From NCBI GenBank assembly GCA_000818945.1, contig KN805370.1, positions 1,041,766 through 1,104,521 of the forward strand: a DNA stretch of 62,756 nt, given 5' to 3'. The DNA comes from Schizochytrium sp. CCTCC M209059. Taxonomy: Eukaryota > Sar > Bigyra > Thraustochytrida > Thraustochytriidae. The position numbers and the translations under genes were made by a program. Positions 50,601-59,553 of the stretch are shown one piece after another. Under the pieces are notes generated by a model. That model did not search any database. It was not told the origin of the DNA and saw only the letters and a program-made list of their open reading frames with translations. How positions within the stretch are numbered: position 1 is the first letter of the stretch; each line of letters opens with the position of its first letter.

Positions 50601-51141
50601 TTTCAATGATCGTGGCTAGAGCGTTTGTAACATTGCGAATCTCCTTGCGAGTCGAGACCTCTGTCTGCGCGTTTTGTTTGAGAATTTTGGCAGCCACGTC
50701 ATGAACGAGATCCATACCAGCTGCTGGGCAAAGCGTTTTTGCTATGGTGACAATGGATTCCTGCAGCATGTCTTCCATGGCTTTCCACCCGGCGGGATCC
50801 TCGACGCGGATGATTTTGTTGTTTTCCCTGGCAGAGGGGTCGGGCAACGTAGCAAGTGTCTCCGGGTCCCACCCGAGCGCCTTTTGCAGTTTGTCTACAG
50901 AGGTCACGATCTCATTGCCCGCGTTTGCATTGACGGCCCCATTGCCGTTGAGATCCTCGCCCTGCCTTCTCTCGTGCAATGCCTCGTTGTCCTGCTCCCC
51001 TTGTTCGACGTGGTCCTGCTCTCCTCCCATGGCCTGGTCCTGGCCAATATTGTGACTACGTCCTACGCTATCATGGGGGAGCTCTGGCTGCTCCACGAGC
51101 GTGTGGTGCTGCTGCTCCGTGCCGTGCGAGTCTGCGTCCAT
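47647..51141 (-). CDS. Large AT-hook protein, possibly a domesticated DDE-type transposase
   Basis: The 1164-residue protein starts at ATG 51141; the longer frame opens with a GTG. The N-terminus is acidic and Gln/His-rich. A segment near residues 425-475 has a CNAC pair and His residues, then a helical region with YYAYQLRAINHERV. It is followed by IITADWNRSAVYP (Asp515) and, further on, FEEPSPQLIFLLALMN and ARYFAHGRVHLKRF. This order recalls large DDE/RNase-H transposases of protists and fungi, where a CxxC/H segment and a 'vi-DWKMK-LP' motif precede the 'SDNA' and 'GKS-D' motifs. Here the latter two are not conserved, so an active transposase is unlikely. Near residue 1090 is an AT-hook (RKRGRP), followed by a basic helical tail. 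No terminal repeats were seen. The identification is weak. Confidence 0.5.
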   Translation of the reverse strand: MDADSHGTEQQHHTLVEQPELPHDSVGRSHNIGQDQAMGGEQDHVEQGEQDNEALHERRQGEDLNGNGAVNANAGNEIVTSVDKLQKALGWDPETLATLPDPSARENNKIIRVEDPAGWKAMEDMLQESIVTIAKTLCPAAGMDLVHDVAAKILKQNAQTEVSTRKEIRNVTNALATIIEKSPRRTVQRRVAHAVLVKGMQLKTITQLRDEKGFTLGSSTREKAYLDFRRMASGEILQRSVISRTTFNADGLEEAVRFLLSEENLSKLSWSKHTIHLSARESVELPVLIRRKPECQIYGSYVIHSSNNGDASKPKGAISRSSFYKLLSLLTVGSADETEGDVNKDAWTGMLVDDPCVLMHRIIEDFSVDPKLHEYLKRQLSIAQNFLKQKFRDHVSKQFSPEVCFHNLTYALTQPVSASTVSSAHNVRCNACKFAFFLIHNLHRCIEESAAGRSDAAKADARFALHNVQKKFLLYYAYQLRAINHERVMKSFDEAMRLETEQTRSSSTSAIITADWNRSAVYPSVGDAAILPDAGVLWHCIRCDFYVWADGRAIKQTIYADQIIDAPVDGNVSAVTMATCIEAFLAQLHSEAPHIKSLTIRHFEEPSPQLIFLLALMNTRGTLHVKRVIREESRKNQGPLARYFAHGRVHLKRFAKRSVPGKVRCIITARGVAGALAWGGGVPNSIVQLVRLDRQGLEATCAAFARVATEFGTFAGRAAEIQFLKSNDEIEPLITPNDIRTSKQALLFKVWSHPQVGPGIDVTIHIEAGTLGFTDKEIAMRELKDCGLVDVEYAVSEQDREHQSHQHQHLGDHVPADVPHMQHAEQQPEQYVPTVLSPPPPPAFPGMARGVPAAVDKDVSTADGDFDYFLARPETVPTEEAAQDADSDVDDDVDAEHAPNAISGYGTAHFLDEIPVTGVCIVRCSSVVSLLQRYTEEGAHSSSGPAPDLLPQRRDLIATAVRHAKNLLLEGFLNVQEGDESLPDFEAAGNVPELDVLIMQAQGWARRGLPEESPFGHSFANLCRQDLRGILRNLTVAPLEVSSALIRAQPELYRLPGPFEIRKLIERFDGEGDQGRARYADPGDANERPRKRGRPCQIPHQVDDFLQSKIHGNADVRPRDLLNAVKAQFGKHGAVNEDFPDDRKLKQRIAGLKKAHKKRHVHGV

Positions 51142-51771
51142 GGCAGGCAGGCAGATAGGCAGGCAGGCACGCAAGGCAGGCACGCAAGGCAGGCACGCAC
51201 CTCGCCTCGCCTCACCTCTCGCCTCCCGAGGCCTCTACGTTCGCGCACTGTGCGCCCGGCGCAGACGCGGCGCCAGATCGCTCTGCAGTTTCGCCAGCCC
51301 TCCGCACGGCGGCCGTCTCCGCGCGCGCTTGCGCCCGCTCGCCGCGCGAGTCCTCGCGGGTCTGGTCTCCGCGGTCTCCTTCGCTCTGCTCTGCCCGCGT
51401 GCTCTGCTCTGCTCTGCTCTGCTTGGGCGACTCGACCTCGCCCTCGCGCTTTCCTCTCTTTCCGCGCCCCCATAGCCGACTTGCGCGCGCCCGCGCAAGT
51501 CGGCTATCGGCCGCCGCAAGTCGGCTTTCGCGGCGACCTAACGACCGGCCGGGCGAGGCAGTCTTCGATCGAGACCCGTCCCAGCCCAGGCCGAGCGAGC
51601 GCGCCTGCGAGGGCGCGACCGACCTGGCCGCGAGCGCGCCGCGCAGGGCGCCGCGAGCAGGCCGCGCGGCAGCCGCCGCGGCGCAGGCCCTTGCGCAGGA
51701 CGCCCCAGGACCGCCGGGCGCGGCCGCGCGCGCGGGACCCGGAGAGGCCCGGGAGGGAGGGGAAAAACCTC

Positions 51772-51812
<41 letters not shown>

Positions 51813-52071
51813 GCTGCTGCTGCCGACGCCGCGCGAGGGGAAGAGGAGCAGCGTAGAGCGAGGGCCCGCGGCCCGACGTGGTCGGAGATCGACGCGGTGA
51901 AGCGTCTGGCGTGCGAGACGCAGTGAAGATTCATTCATTACAGTGACGCTTTGCTCGACGAGGACGACGACAACTGCGACAACAAGGACAATAACGTGGA
52001 CAAGAAAACTCTCTGGACAGCGGCAAAGTGGGAGAGAACGCCAAACACGCGAAACAAAAGCGATTGCTGTA
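51142..52071. promoter_or_regulatory. Divergent promoter spacer with hairpin and CTG repeats
   Basis: A 930-base 5'-5' spacer. It contains GCAGGCAG units (about 51144-51200), a few CTCTG units (about 51400-51422), the palindrome described separately, and about 17 CTG triplets (about 51773-51822). The open frames here are low-complexity. Confidence 0.5.
51472..51525. promoter_or_regulatory. 36-base perfect hairpin plus third CGCAAGTCGGC copy
   Basis: Arms 51472-51487 and 51492-51507 are perfect 16-base inverted repeats around a 4-base loop. Each contains CGCAAGTCGGC. A further direct copy lies at 51515-51525, 21 bases after the right-arm copy. The likely role is a dimeric transcription-factor site; termination is unlikely between two divergent starts. 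Confidence 0.6.
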
Positions 52072-53256
52072 ATGACCTCGCGAAGGAAAAAGACGCGGAG
52101 TCGCCCCGGCGATAGCGACGCGGAAGAAGTTGATGACGACGCGCTTGAGGCCCAAGATAAAGGCAAGCGCGTCCATGGAAAGAAAAGATCTGGAAAGAAG
52201 AAGATTGAGGAAGAAGAAGAAGAAGAAGAAGAAGAAGAAGAAAAGGTCGTAGTCGAAGAAGATAGCGATGCAGCAAGAGCATCAGGAGGAGGAGGAGGAG
52301 AAGCCTTAGGGACGGGCAAGTTTCCCAGACCGCGAGGCGCCGCGCCCACGGGCAAAGTTTGGGACTATTCGCGCGGCACGTGGATACCGCGGCCAAATTA
52401 CGATCTCATTGAAACGGTAACCGATTTGCTGAAAACGATTCACGCAGGTTCAAAGCAAAAACGTCCTCGAGGTGCAGCGCCTACTGGCATGGTATGGAAC
52501 TATGCGAGTGGAACTTGGACCGACGAACGCGAGTATGCCCAAGAGCTCCTCAAAGGCGGAGACGATTATGTAAATGCGCTTCGCGAGAAAGCGAAACGTG
52601 CCAAAGCAGAGAGAGTCTCATCGGAGGCTCGCGCAAACGGGGACCCGAACAAACCAAAGCGCGGCAGGGGAAGACCGCGCTTGGTAGACGGCAAAGGTTC
52701 TTCCTCGACTTTACAGAAAAAGTCCAAGAAAAGAGATTTAAAGCAGAGCCAAAATATGAGGCCGCGTCCGCGCGCGACCAAGGGTGTGTCAAATTCAGCG
52801 CGAGAACCATCGTCAAAGGTGCGAAGAGTGTGCGCGGGTAAAAGAAATTCCAAAACGGTACATCTCTTTCCTGGTGTCGGGGTCAACAATGGCACAGACC
52901 ATTTGTCTGGCATTACGCTCAGACATTTGACGCCGTCGGGATCAACGTTGGTCGATGAATTGCGCGAGGTGGAGGATCGAATTTTGCTCGAGGAGCGCCT
53001 CTTTCTGGAAGGTGACCAACGTGTCTCGAGTGGCAATGTGGTACTGGGCTGGCCCGGTCTCGGAGCGCGCTTCGACTCTTGGGCACGAGTCTATGGCCTG
53101 ACGCCTAGCGGGCAAGGATCAACTAAGCCCGCCAACGTAGATGCGGATCGAGTAGCATCTGCATTTTCTGCTCAGAATGTGACAAATACTCACTTGAAAG
53201 AAGCCTTTGAACGAGGGAAGTCAGGAGCTTCTTCATCTTCGTCTACTAAAGCCTGA
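52072..53256 (+). CDS. AT-hook nuclear-type protein with duplicated RPRGAAPTG-VW-GTW motif
   Basis: The 394-residue protein starts at the first ATG (52072); the frame above it opens with GTG. It is very basic, with a poly-Glu tract of about 12 (GAA repeats near 52206-52245). Two near-identical motifs lie at about residues 86-106 (RPRGAAPTGKVWDYSRGTW) and 131-151 (RPRGAAPTGMVWNYASGTW). An AT-hook (KRGRGRPRL) lies near residue 198. The C-terminal half has no recognisable domain. The repeated module looks like an extended AT-hook-like or peptide-binding motif of the 'GRPPKGKVWD..G.W' type that I associate with stramenopile nuclear proteins; that link is from memory and uncertain. A chromatin role is likely but unproven. 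Confidence 0.7.
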   Translation: MTSRRKKTRSRPGDSDAEEVDDDALEAQDKGKRVHGKKRSGKKKIEEEEEEEEEEEEKVVVEEDSDAARASGGGGGEALGTGKFPRPRGAAPTGKVWDYSRGTWIPRPNYDLIETVTDLLKTIHAGSKQKRPRGAAPTGMVWNYASGTWTDEREYAQELLKGGDDYVNALREKAKRAKAERVSSEARANGDPNKPKRGRGRPRLVDGKGSSSTLQKKSKKRDLKQSQNMRPRPRATKGVSNSAREPSSKVRRVCAGKRNSKTVHLFPGVGVNNGTDHLSGITLRHLTPSGSTLVDELREVEDRILLEERLFLEGDQRVSSGNVVLGWPGLGARFDSWARVYGLTPSGQGSTKPANVDADRVASAFSAQNVTNTHLKEAFERGKSGASSSSSTKA

Positions 53257-53513
53257 CGGGCCCCGTCAATCGTATTTTGCTGTGCTCAGATTACGAAATG
53301 ACAATGTTTTATTCTTTTCCTCCCCTTTCTTTTCTTTTTTTTTCTTCAGATTTACTGATTGGAAATGAGTAAATTGTCGCGCACAGAGCAACGCCCCCAA
53401 CTTTTGATAGTCGCCAATAAAAAAAAAAGTCTCTTTTGATCATAAAGAGCTTTAAAAAGAACTGTATTTTGCTTGTTATTTGACATTGACTTGCCGATGA
53501 TGGTCACGCATGT

Positions 53514-55607
53514 TCAGAATATAAGGACCTTGAGCATCGATGGAACGAAAAAGATAGCGATGAGAGCGCCGTGGGCGATAAATATAATGTCGACAAAATT
53601 GACGGCGAAGAGTGCAAACACAATGGAAGCACCGACGTTGACAAAGGCGTCATTTCTGCGCGAGTTCTGCATGGTCTGATCGAGAATAGACACAACCGAG
53701 CTAAAGCACTCTCCCATATCGAAAAGGACAGAAGCCCATGCCGCCGAGAGACCCAAAGATAGTAAATACAGGCTGGGACAGAGACAACGCACAGCTTCGG
53801 AAGTCCAAATCGCGCTCCACAAACCCCAAAATGCAAACGCGCTTAAAATGACAATGTCTGCAGACAGGACGCGCAGCGTGCCGAGAATGAGGTGTGACGA
53901 AAACACAAAGGCAAAGGTCACAGCATGGTCTTCCCACATGATCAGATCGATGGTCTTTCCTCGAAGTGGCCAAAGATTATCGCTCGCCTCAGCAAGTGAG
54001 GGGAGCCGAGGGCTTGACGAGCGGGACGGCTCTTTCCGAGCTTGTTGTGCGCGGCCTGGCGAAAAGAGTTTCCACGAAGAGTGTAAAGAATCCCCTGTCC
54101 GCGGCGAGGCGGTCACAAGCGACAGTAAACGTCGTATGCGCGGCGAGGAACAGCCTTCGCTGGCACTCGACTCGGCATCTTTCGCCTCCTCCTCCTCATC
54201 CGCGTCGTCGTCGTCGTCATCATCGCCGCCGTTGCCAACGTCACGGCGTGACAACCGCGACCCTTCCATTTTCTTAGAACTGGAGCCTTGGCAACGCGTG
54301 TGGCGAATCTTTCTACATTCTTCTTCCTCGATGACTTTCTCATTTTCATGGACATGACCTGGAGGTTGTGAATTGCGCTCGTATTCTCGGAGGCACGGTT
54401 CAGAGCGTCGAAACGCATGCAGGGTGCTTGGCGCATGGCGACCAAAGTAGTCTCCGCCACTGGCACTCCGATTGCGACGAGTGCAGTAGTCGCGAAAGTT
54501 GCAGGGCAGGAAAGCAAAACGTTGCATCTCTTTGTCCTGGACAAAGCCGTCAGGTAGCACGTAGGCGTGGTCGATGAGACTTGCTTTGGCTATTCCGCCA
54601 AGATCTTGCGGGATGCAGCGCAAGGGGATGCCAGATTGCTGGAAACGAGTCGCGGCCTTAACAGCGGACCCACCCGAGAGAAGCGTGATCTTTGGCAAGG
54701 TGTCGGGCTCTATCCAAGCGCGCACGGCGCGGAAGAGCGCCTTTACCACAACGGGGCAGTGCAAGAGGTAGAGGGCCTGAAGCGTGCTCGGATAGTGGCG
54801 AGCCCACATGTTGAAGATAGAGCCGAGGCCGTGATTAATAGCGGTACGAAAATCTTTCCATGTGAGACCGGAGCAGTCGACCAGAACGACCTGTGCACAG
54901 CGTGCACCGATACAGCGTGCGTGGGCAGCGAGGGCTTCTTGGTACATGGCCATGAGCTCGAGGAGATCTGCCTTGTCAATGTCCCGGCAGGCAGTCTCCC
55001 AATGACACTCGGCCAGTCTTAGCACGAGAACGAGGTGGCCTCGGTCGTCGGTACCAAGGACACGCATGGGCCAGACTTTGTCTCGAAAGAGACGAATGGC
55101 AGGGAAGGGGCGTTCTAAGATGCGATCAATGCCGTTTTTGCGGCGCCAATGGACGCTGCGTGTGATGGCCCTCTTCACGAGCTTGACGCGTGCAGCAGCA
55201 TCGGCCTCGTACATGGCGCCACGCACAAAGCGGAGGAACCAGTCCTCGGGCATGGTCTTGAGCGCCTCTCGCACGAGGGGATCCTCTTCACGAAGCTCAA
55301 CTTTGGCCGTGAGCCAGACGATGTCCTCTTGCATGGTTAACGGGTCAACAAAGGGGGCCTTCTTGAACTCGCTGCCCGCCGTCGTCGGCGCCGTGTCTCC
55401 TCTCCGCGGACGACCATCGTCGCCGTCCGCAGGGCGTCCGTCTTGCGCGTGGGGCCCCGGGCCTGTGTGCACGCGGTCCGTCCGGCCAGTCCCGTGGAGC
55501 AGGCCGTCTTCTCCGTGGTCGAAGGGGGCGGTGCCGGCGGGGCGGCCGGGGCCCTCGTCGTCGCCGCTCTGCCAGCCGGACCTGCGTCGGCGCGCCAGCC
55601 CGCGCAT
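53514..55607 (-). CDS. CRAL-TRIO (Sec14-like) protein fused to a C-terminal reticulon domain
   Basis: The 697-residue protein starts at the ATG at 55607; Met92 (55334) is an alternative, because the first ~78 residues are low-complexity. Residues about 90-160 are a helical CRAL-TRIO N region (WFLRFVRGAMYEADAAARVKLVKRAI), and about 175-345 the CRAL-TRIO lipid-binding domain (RVLGTDDRGHLVLVLRL, VVLVDCSGLTWKDF, IEPDTLPKITLL). An Asp/Glu-rich linker follows. Residues about 552-697 look like a reticulon homology domain: TIDLIMWEDHAVTFAFVFSS, then two long hydrophobic hairpins ending HGALIAIFFVPSML. Reticulons curve ER tubules, and CRAL-TRIO domains carry lipids. The fusion implies lipid handling at ER tubules. 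The neighbouring gene at 56873 is a paralogue without the reticulon part. Confidence 0.82.
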   Translation of the reverse strand: MRGLARRRRSGWQSGDDEGPGRPAGTAPFDHGEDGLLHGTGRTDRVHTGPGPHAQDGRPADGDDGRPRRGDTAPTTAGSEFKKAPFVDPLTMQEDIVWLTAKVELREEDPLVREALKTMPEDWFLRFVRGAMYEADAAARVKLVKRAITRSVHWRRKNGIDRILERPFPAIRLFRDKVWPMRVLGTDDRGHLVLVLRLAECHWETACRDIDKADLLELMAMYQEALAAHARCIGARCAQVVLVDCSGLTWKDFRTAINHGLGSIFNMWARHYPSTLQALYLLHCPVVVKALFRAVRAWIEPDTLPKITLLSGGSAVKAATRFQQSGIPLRCIPQDLGGIAKASLIDHAYVLPDGFVQDKEMQRFAFLPCNFRDYCTRRNRSASGGDYFGRHAPSTLHAFRRSEPCLREYERNSQPPGHVHENEKVIEEEECRKIRHTRCQGSSSKKMEGSRLSRRDVGNGGDDDDDDDADEEEEAKDAESSASEGCSSPRIRRLLSLVTASPRTGDSLHSSWKLFSPGRAQQARKEPSRSSSPRLPSLAEASDNLWPLRGKTIDLIMWEDHAVTFAFVFSSHLILGTLRVLSADIVILSAFAFWGLWSAIWTSEAVRCLCPSLYLLSLGLSAAWASVLFDMGECFSSVVSILDQTMQNSRRNDAFVNVGASIVFALFAVNFVDIIFIAHGALIAIFFVPSMLKVLIF

Positions 55608-56872
55608 GGGCCTCCGCGCCCGCGCAAGCGAGCGGTGTGCGCCTGTCGAATGGCGTTATGGAGTCGCCAGTACCCACCAAAAGTGCCTGCTCGATTGGGT
55701 TCCTGGCTGCTCCTGCCACCTACGGTGTCCCTTCGTCTGCTCTCGTGCTGGCCTGCGCTGGCTTGCGAGAAGACACGAGGCAATGTCGAAGGCCAGGACG
55801 CCGCTGCTGCTATCTGTGCAGGTCTCCCTCCGGCCCTAGAGCGAGCGAGGGAGGCAGAGGCGGGACGGAGTGCGCGACTTCTCGCTCAACGGCACGCACC
55901 CTTCCCTTCTGCAGCACCCTCAACGAGCGGCGCGTGGAGGCTTTGAGGGCCCGGCGAAACCTGTTTTGTCTGCCTGCTCGCTTCGTTTGCTCTGCGCCTT
56001 GCCTTGCTCTGCGCTGCTCTGCTCGCTGCGCTTGCATGCATGTCGATCCTCCTGCATCGCGTCCGACCGCGATCGGTGCCAGCGCGTGCAGCGAGTGTGC
56101 CGGGGCTTGCTTGCAAAGACTTGCAAAGACTTGCTTGCTTGCTTGCTTGGCCGCAGCTGGACACATGTATTTTCTCGGCTACACTGCCAAGCGAGAGAGC
56201 GCCCGCTTTGGGGACCGCAACCGCACCCGCGCACGCTCGCTTGGAGCGTGCGTGCGCAGGCGGCAGCGCGCGAGAGCGGCCTTGTCTGTTCGGCTGAGCA
56301 GGCCGAGCGAGGCCAGCTCGAGCCCGCGCGAGCGGAGTCGCCCAAGTAGTGGTCCAGGGCTTGTAGGATTAGGGGTCCCTGCGTGTGCGCAAGCGCCGCT
56401 TCTGCCATTTTTTTTCTTTTTTTCTTTCCACTTGCTAGCTGCTATAACCGATAGTAGCTGCTGGTGCAGAAATGGAAAGAACAAAGGAAGAGTGCTGCAC
56501 GTGCCGCAGTAATGGTGCGCGTGCTGTTGTACCAGAGCTGGCGGGCGAGGGCGACCAGCAAATAGCGACGAGGCGCGGCGGGCCGCCGCTTGTCTGCGCG
56601 CTCGCCTGCCTACCTGCGCGCCTGCGTGCTCGCCTCGCCGGGCGCCGGGCGCCCGCCCCCCTCCCTCGATTCCACCTCGCCGCTCGTACACTTGCGCCGG
56701 CGGGCGACGCGGCGCGGCCTTGCGAGCTAGCTGCAAAGTTGGGACAACAATTAGGTTAGCGTGCTTTTGCTTGCTTTCTCCCTTGCTTGACGGCCACGAG
56801 CTGTTGGCGCTGGTGCCGGCGCTGGAAAAGTAGAAGACGAAAGAGAAGGAGAAGGCGAGGGAGAGGGACATC
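55608..56872. promoter_or_regulatory. Divergent promoter spacer between the two CRAL-TRIO genes
   Basis: 1265 GC-rich bases with CTTG repeats (about 56126-56150). Open frames are Cys/Arg/Ala-rich and not convincing. It serves both CRAL-TRIO genes if their promoters are shared. Confidence 0.5.
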
Positions 56873-58243
56873 ATGGCGGGGAGCGTGCCTGCAGAGCTCT
56901 CGCGCCTGTACCTGGACGGGACGCAGCGCATGCTGTGCGAACCTCCCGAGGGCGAGGCGGAGGCCGTGTGGAACGCGACGCGCGAAACACTGCTCGAGAT
57001 GGTGCATGAGGACGACCTCAAGCGATACGATGCAGAGTTCTACTGGCGATTTGTGCAGGGATGCATGTTCGAATCGACGCAGGAAAAACGAACTAAACTT
57101 GCGGTCGAGCGTCTGCGCAAAACGCTGCGATGGAGGAGCGAAAACGATGTCGACGAGGTGCTTGGCGCAAGTTTCCCCCATTTGGACGTGTTCAGGGCAA
57201 CGCTATGGCCCGTGCGTCTACTGGGCACCGACGGGGATGGACATGCCGTGATCCTGCTCCGACTTCGTGATTGCGATTGGAGAAAGGCAGCGAAAACGTT
57301 TTCGTCCAAGACGGAAATCCTGCGTTACATGACCTTCATGCAGGAGTTTCACACGGAACGGCTCAAGGCCATGCGGGTATCCTCGCGGCAAGTCTGGATC
57401 TACGACGTTGGCGGACTCAGTATGAGCGACTATAGACTTGCCTACTCGAACGGGCTGAGTGCGCTATTTGGCCTATGGTCGAGCCATTATCCAGAGTCCA
57501 TCCAAACTTTGTACGTGTTAAATGCCCCGTGGATCTTTCGCACAATCTATGGACTTTTGAAGAGCATCATTGAGCCCGATACACTTGAAAAGGTCCGCAT
57601 CTCATCAGATCCGCCCGCCAAGGTGGCCTCCATTTTGGCAGACGCTGGCGTAGCTACCGCGCTGCTGCCCGAGAGCATGTGCGGACAAGGTCTTGGTGGG
57701 TACCTGCTCCCAGACGCTGTGGTCACGGCCAAGGTTGAGGACGGAGAGGCCAGCGCGGGGCTATGTCAGGAGGATATTATGCAAATTCATTATGATGACC
57801 TCGAAGCTCTGGGCTTTGAGATACCAGTAGAACCGAAGGTAAGGGCCACCTCGACGATTTTCGACGAAGATATTGACACCATGGCTGGCCTCGATCCCGA
57901 TCTCGCAAGTTTTCACGAGTCCGTTAATTCGCCAGGGCAAAGCAGCGACATGGACATTGTGGCGACCGTGGCGCAGCGTTTTGCGGCCGCGCGAGACTTT
58001 CTTGTGTCAAGCTTGGAGCATCTCCTCGCTGCTTTTCGCGAAGAGTCTGGCGAGGACCATCCTGGCGAGAACATTTCCGAGAGCGATGGTGCCGAGCCTG
58101 CGCAGGCGCGTCGGCGCTCCCTGGCGAAGCGTCTCTCTGAGCGTTTGAGCGCTGCGCGACGCCGGCGCTCGTCCCGTCTGAGTCAGCAGCAGCAGCCCGT
58201 CGCGGAGGACGCGGTCGCGAGCGCCGCCTCGACGGGCGTTTAA
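56873..58243 (+). CDS. CRAL-TRIO (Sec14-like) domain protein
   Basis: The 456-residue protein starts at ATG 56873 (ACATCATGGCG). A helical N-terminal region (FYWRFVQGCMFESTQEKRTKLAVERLRKTLRWR) precedes a CRAL-TRIO domain at about residues 105-290 (RLLGTDGDGHAVILLRLRDCDW, VWIYDVGGLSMSDYR, LWSSHYPESIQTLYVLNAPWIFR, IEPDTLEKVRI). It aligns along its length with the CRAL-TRIO half of the divergent gene at 53514-55607: same spacing, with shared GTD-GH, Y-E/Q, HYP-(S)-(I/L)Q-LY-L and IEPDTL motifs. The C-terminus is disordered and basic, without membrane segments. It probably binds a phosphoinositide or other lipid in the cytosol. The pair looks like a tandem-inverted duplication. Confidence 0.88.
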   Translation: MAGSVPAELSRLYLDGTQRMLCEPPEGEAEAVWNATRETLLEMVHEDDLKRYDAEFYWRFVQGCMFESTQEKRTKLAVERLRKTLRWRSENDVDEVLGASFPHLDVFRATLWPVRLLGTDGDGHAVILLRLRDCDWRKAAKTFSSKTEILRYMTFMQEFHTERLKAMRVSSRQVWIYDVGGLSMSDYRLAYSNGLSALFGLWSSHYPESIQTLYVLNAPWIFRTIYGLLKSIIEPDTLEKVRISSDPPAKVASILADAGVATALLPESMCGQGLGGYLLPDAVVTAKVEDGEASAGLCQEDIMQIHYDDLEALGFEIPVEPKVRATSTIFDEDIDTMAGLDPDLASFHESVNSPGQSSDMDIVATVAQRFAAARDFLVSSLEHLLAAFREESGEDHPGENISESDGAEPAQARRRSLAKRLSERLSAARRRRSSRLSQQQQPVAEDAVASAASTGV

Positions 58244-59117
58244 GCACGCGCGGCAACCTTTCGTGGGCTCCGAGACGCCATGATTATCTGTCAGTCTCGA
58301 AGGGTCTCGTCTCGTCCAGCCCCACGGCGCTCCGGCGAGCGTGGTGGAACTGTCACTGTTCATATGCGAGCCTAGTGCTAGCTTTCGCAGTAGGCGCACG
58401 AGCGTCCTGTGAAGCGTGACTTCTATAGATGGATAAATAACTCACTCCTACCGTTTGTGACGACTCGGAGGCGCATGACATGTCGAGCCAAGCTTTGCCC
58501 GGCAGCCGATGCAGAGCTTGGCAGATCCAGCGCCGCGCAAAAAGGCCATGTCAGGACCTACAACAACGACGTGTGTACTATGAGCCGAATCGAGCACGTG
58601 CACAGGCGACTTTCTGCGGCCACGACTGACTGAGGCAGCGGCCCGCTCGCAAGCAGCAGCAGCAGCAGCCGGGTGGCTGTACGGGCTTGTCTCGAGACCA
58701 CGCCTTTCTGGGCTGGGCTCCGCGCGCTGTCGAGATGACGGCCACGACTTGCTTTTCGTCTGTGACTTGACTTTACATACTTGCCCGCACGGCCTTGTCG
58801 ATCAATTCTCGAGGCGACCCCTGCTCTCGTGCGCGCTTTGACGCGCTCTGACGCGACGCGACGCGACGCGACCGACCTGCGTCGGGGACCTGGCCGCTAT
58901 GCGCGCGTGCGTGCGAGCGTGCAAGCGCGCAAGTATGCGGGAGGGAGAGAAGAGGTGCCAGCCAGCCCGCGAGAGAGGCGTTGGTGGCGAGGTCGCCTTC
59001 TACTACCGGTGACCGATGAAAGCCGAGCCTTGCCATTGACGCTGCCGTGGAGAGCGCCACTAAACTGCTACATAGGAGAAGCAACGCGACGCCCGCCTAA
59101 ATCCTTCCTTCTGCAGG

Positions 59118-59161
<44 letters not shown>

Positions 59162-59448
59162 AGCGGCCGCCAGAACCCCATCGCCGGAGCCGCGCAGCAG
59201 AGGAGCGGAGACAGTCCGCACGGCTTGGCTTGGCTTGGCTTGGCTTGGCTTGGCTTGCCATAGTGTCGCCTGTGCCTGCGAGAAAGGCGGGAAAGTAGTC
59301 CTAGTCCTAGAAGTCGCGAGGCGTGGACCCGGCCGGTCGCGAGGCGAGGCGCGCGCGCGAGACCCAAGCGGCGGGAGGGGCACGCGAGGCGAGGCGAGGC
59401 GAGGCGGGCCTGCCTGCCTGGGCCCGTGCGCAGCAGGGCGAGCGGAGA
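58244..59448. other. Tandem spacer with AAGC and CTTGG repeats
   Basis: 1205 bases with CAG repeats (about 58655-58672), GACGC repeats (about 58848-58872), AAGC units (about 59122-59160), CTTGG units (59224-59258) and GAGGC units (about 59383-59406). No gene was recognised. One GCGCAAGT copy lies near 58926. Confidence 0.5.
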
Positions 59449-59522
59449 ATGACCACGTTGGAGGCGAGGCCGACGAGGACACAGCCAGCGTCAAACACGC
59501 CGAATACGTCAAAGGCGGCAGA

Positions 59523-59553
<31 letters not shown>

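Noticed and set aside
55608..56512. Cys/Arg-rich frames between the CRAL-TRIO genes
   Set aside because: They follow CTTG and GC-rich repeats and have no conserved features.
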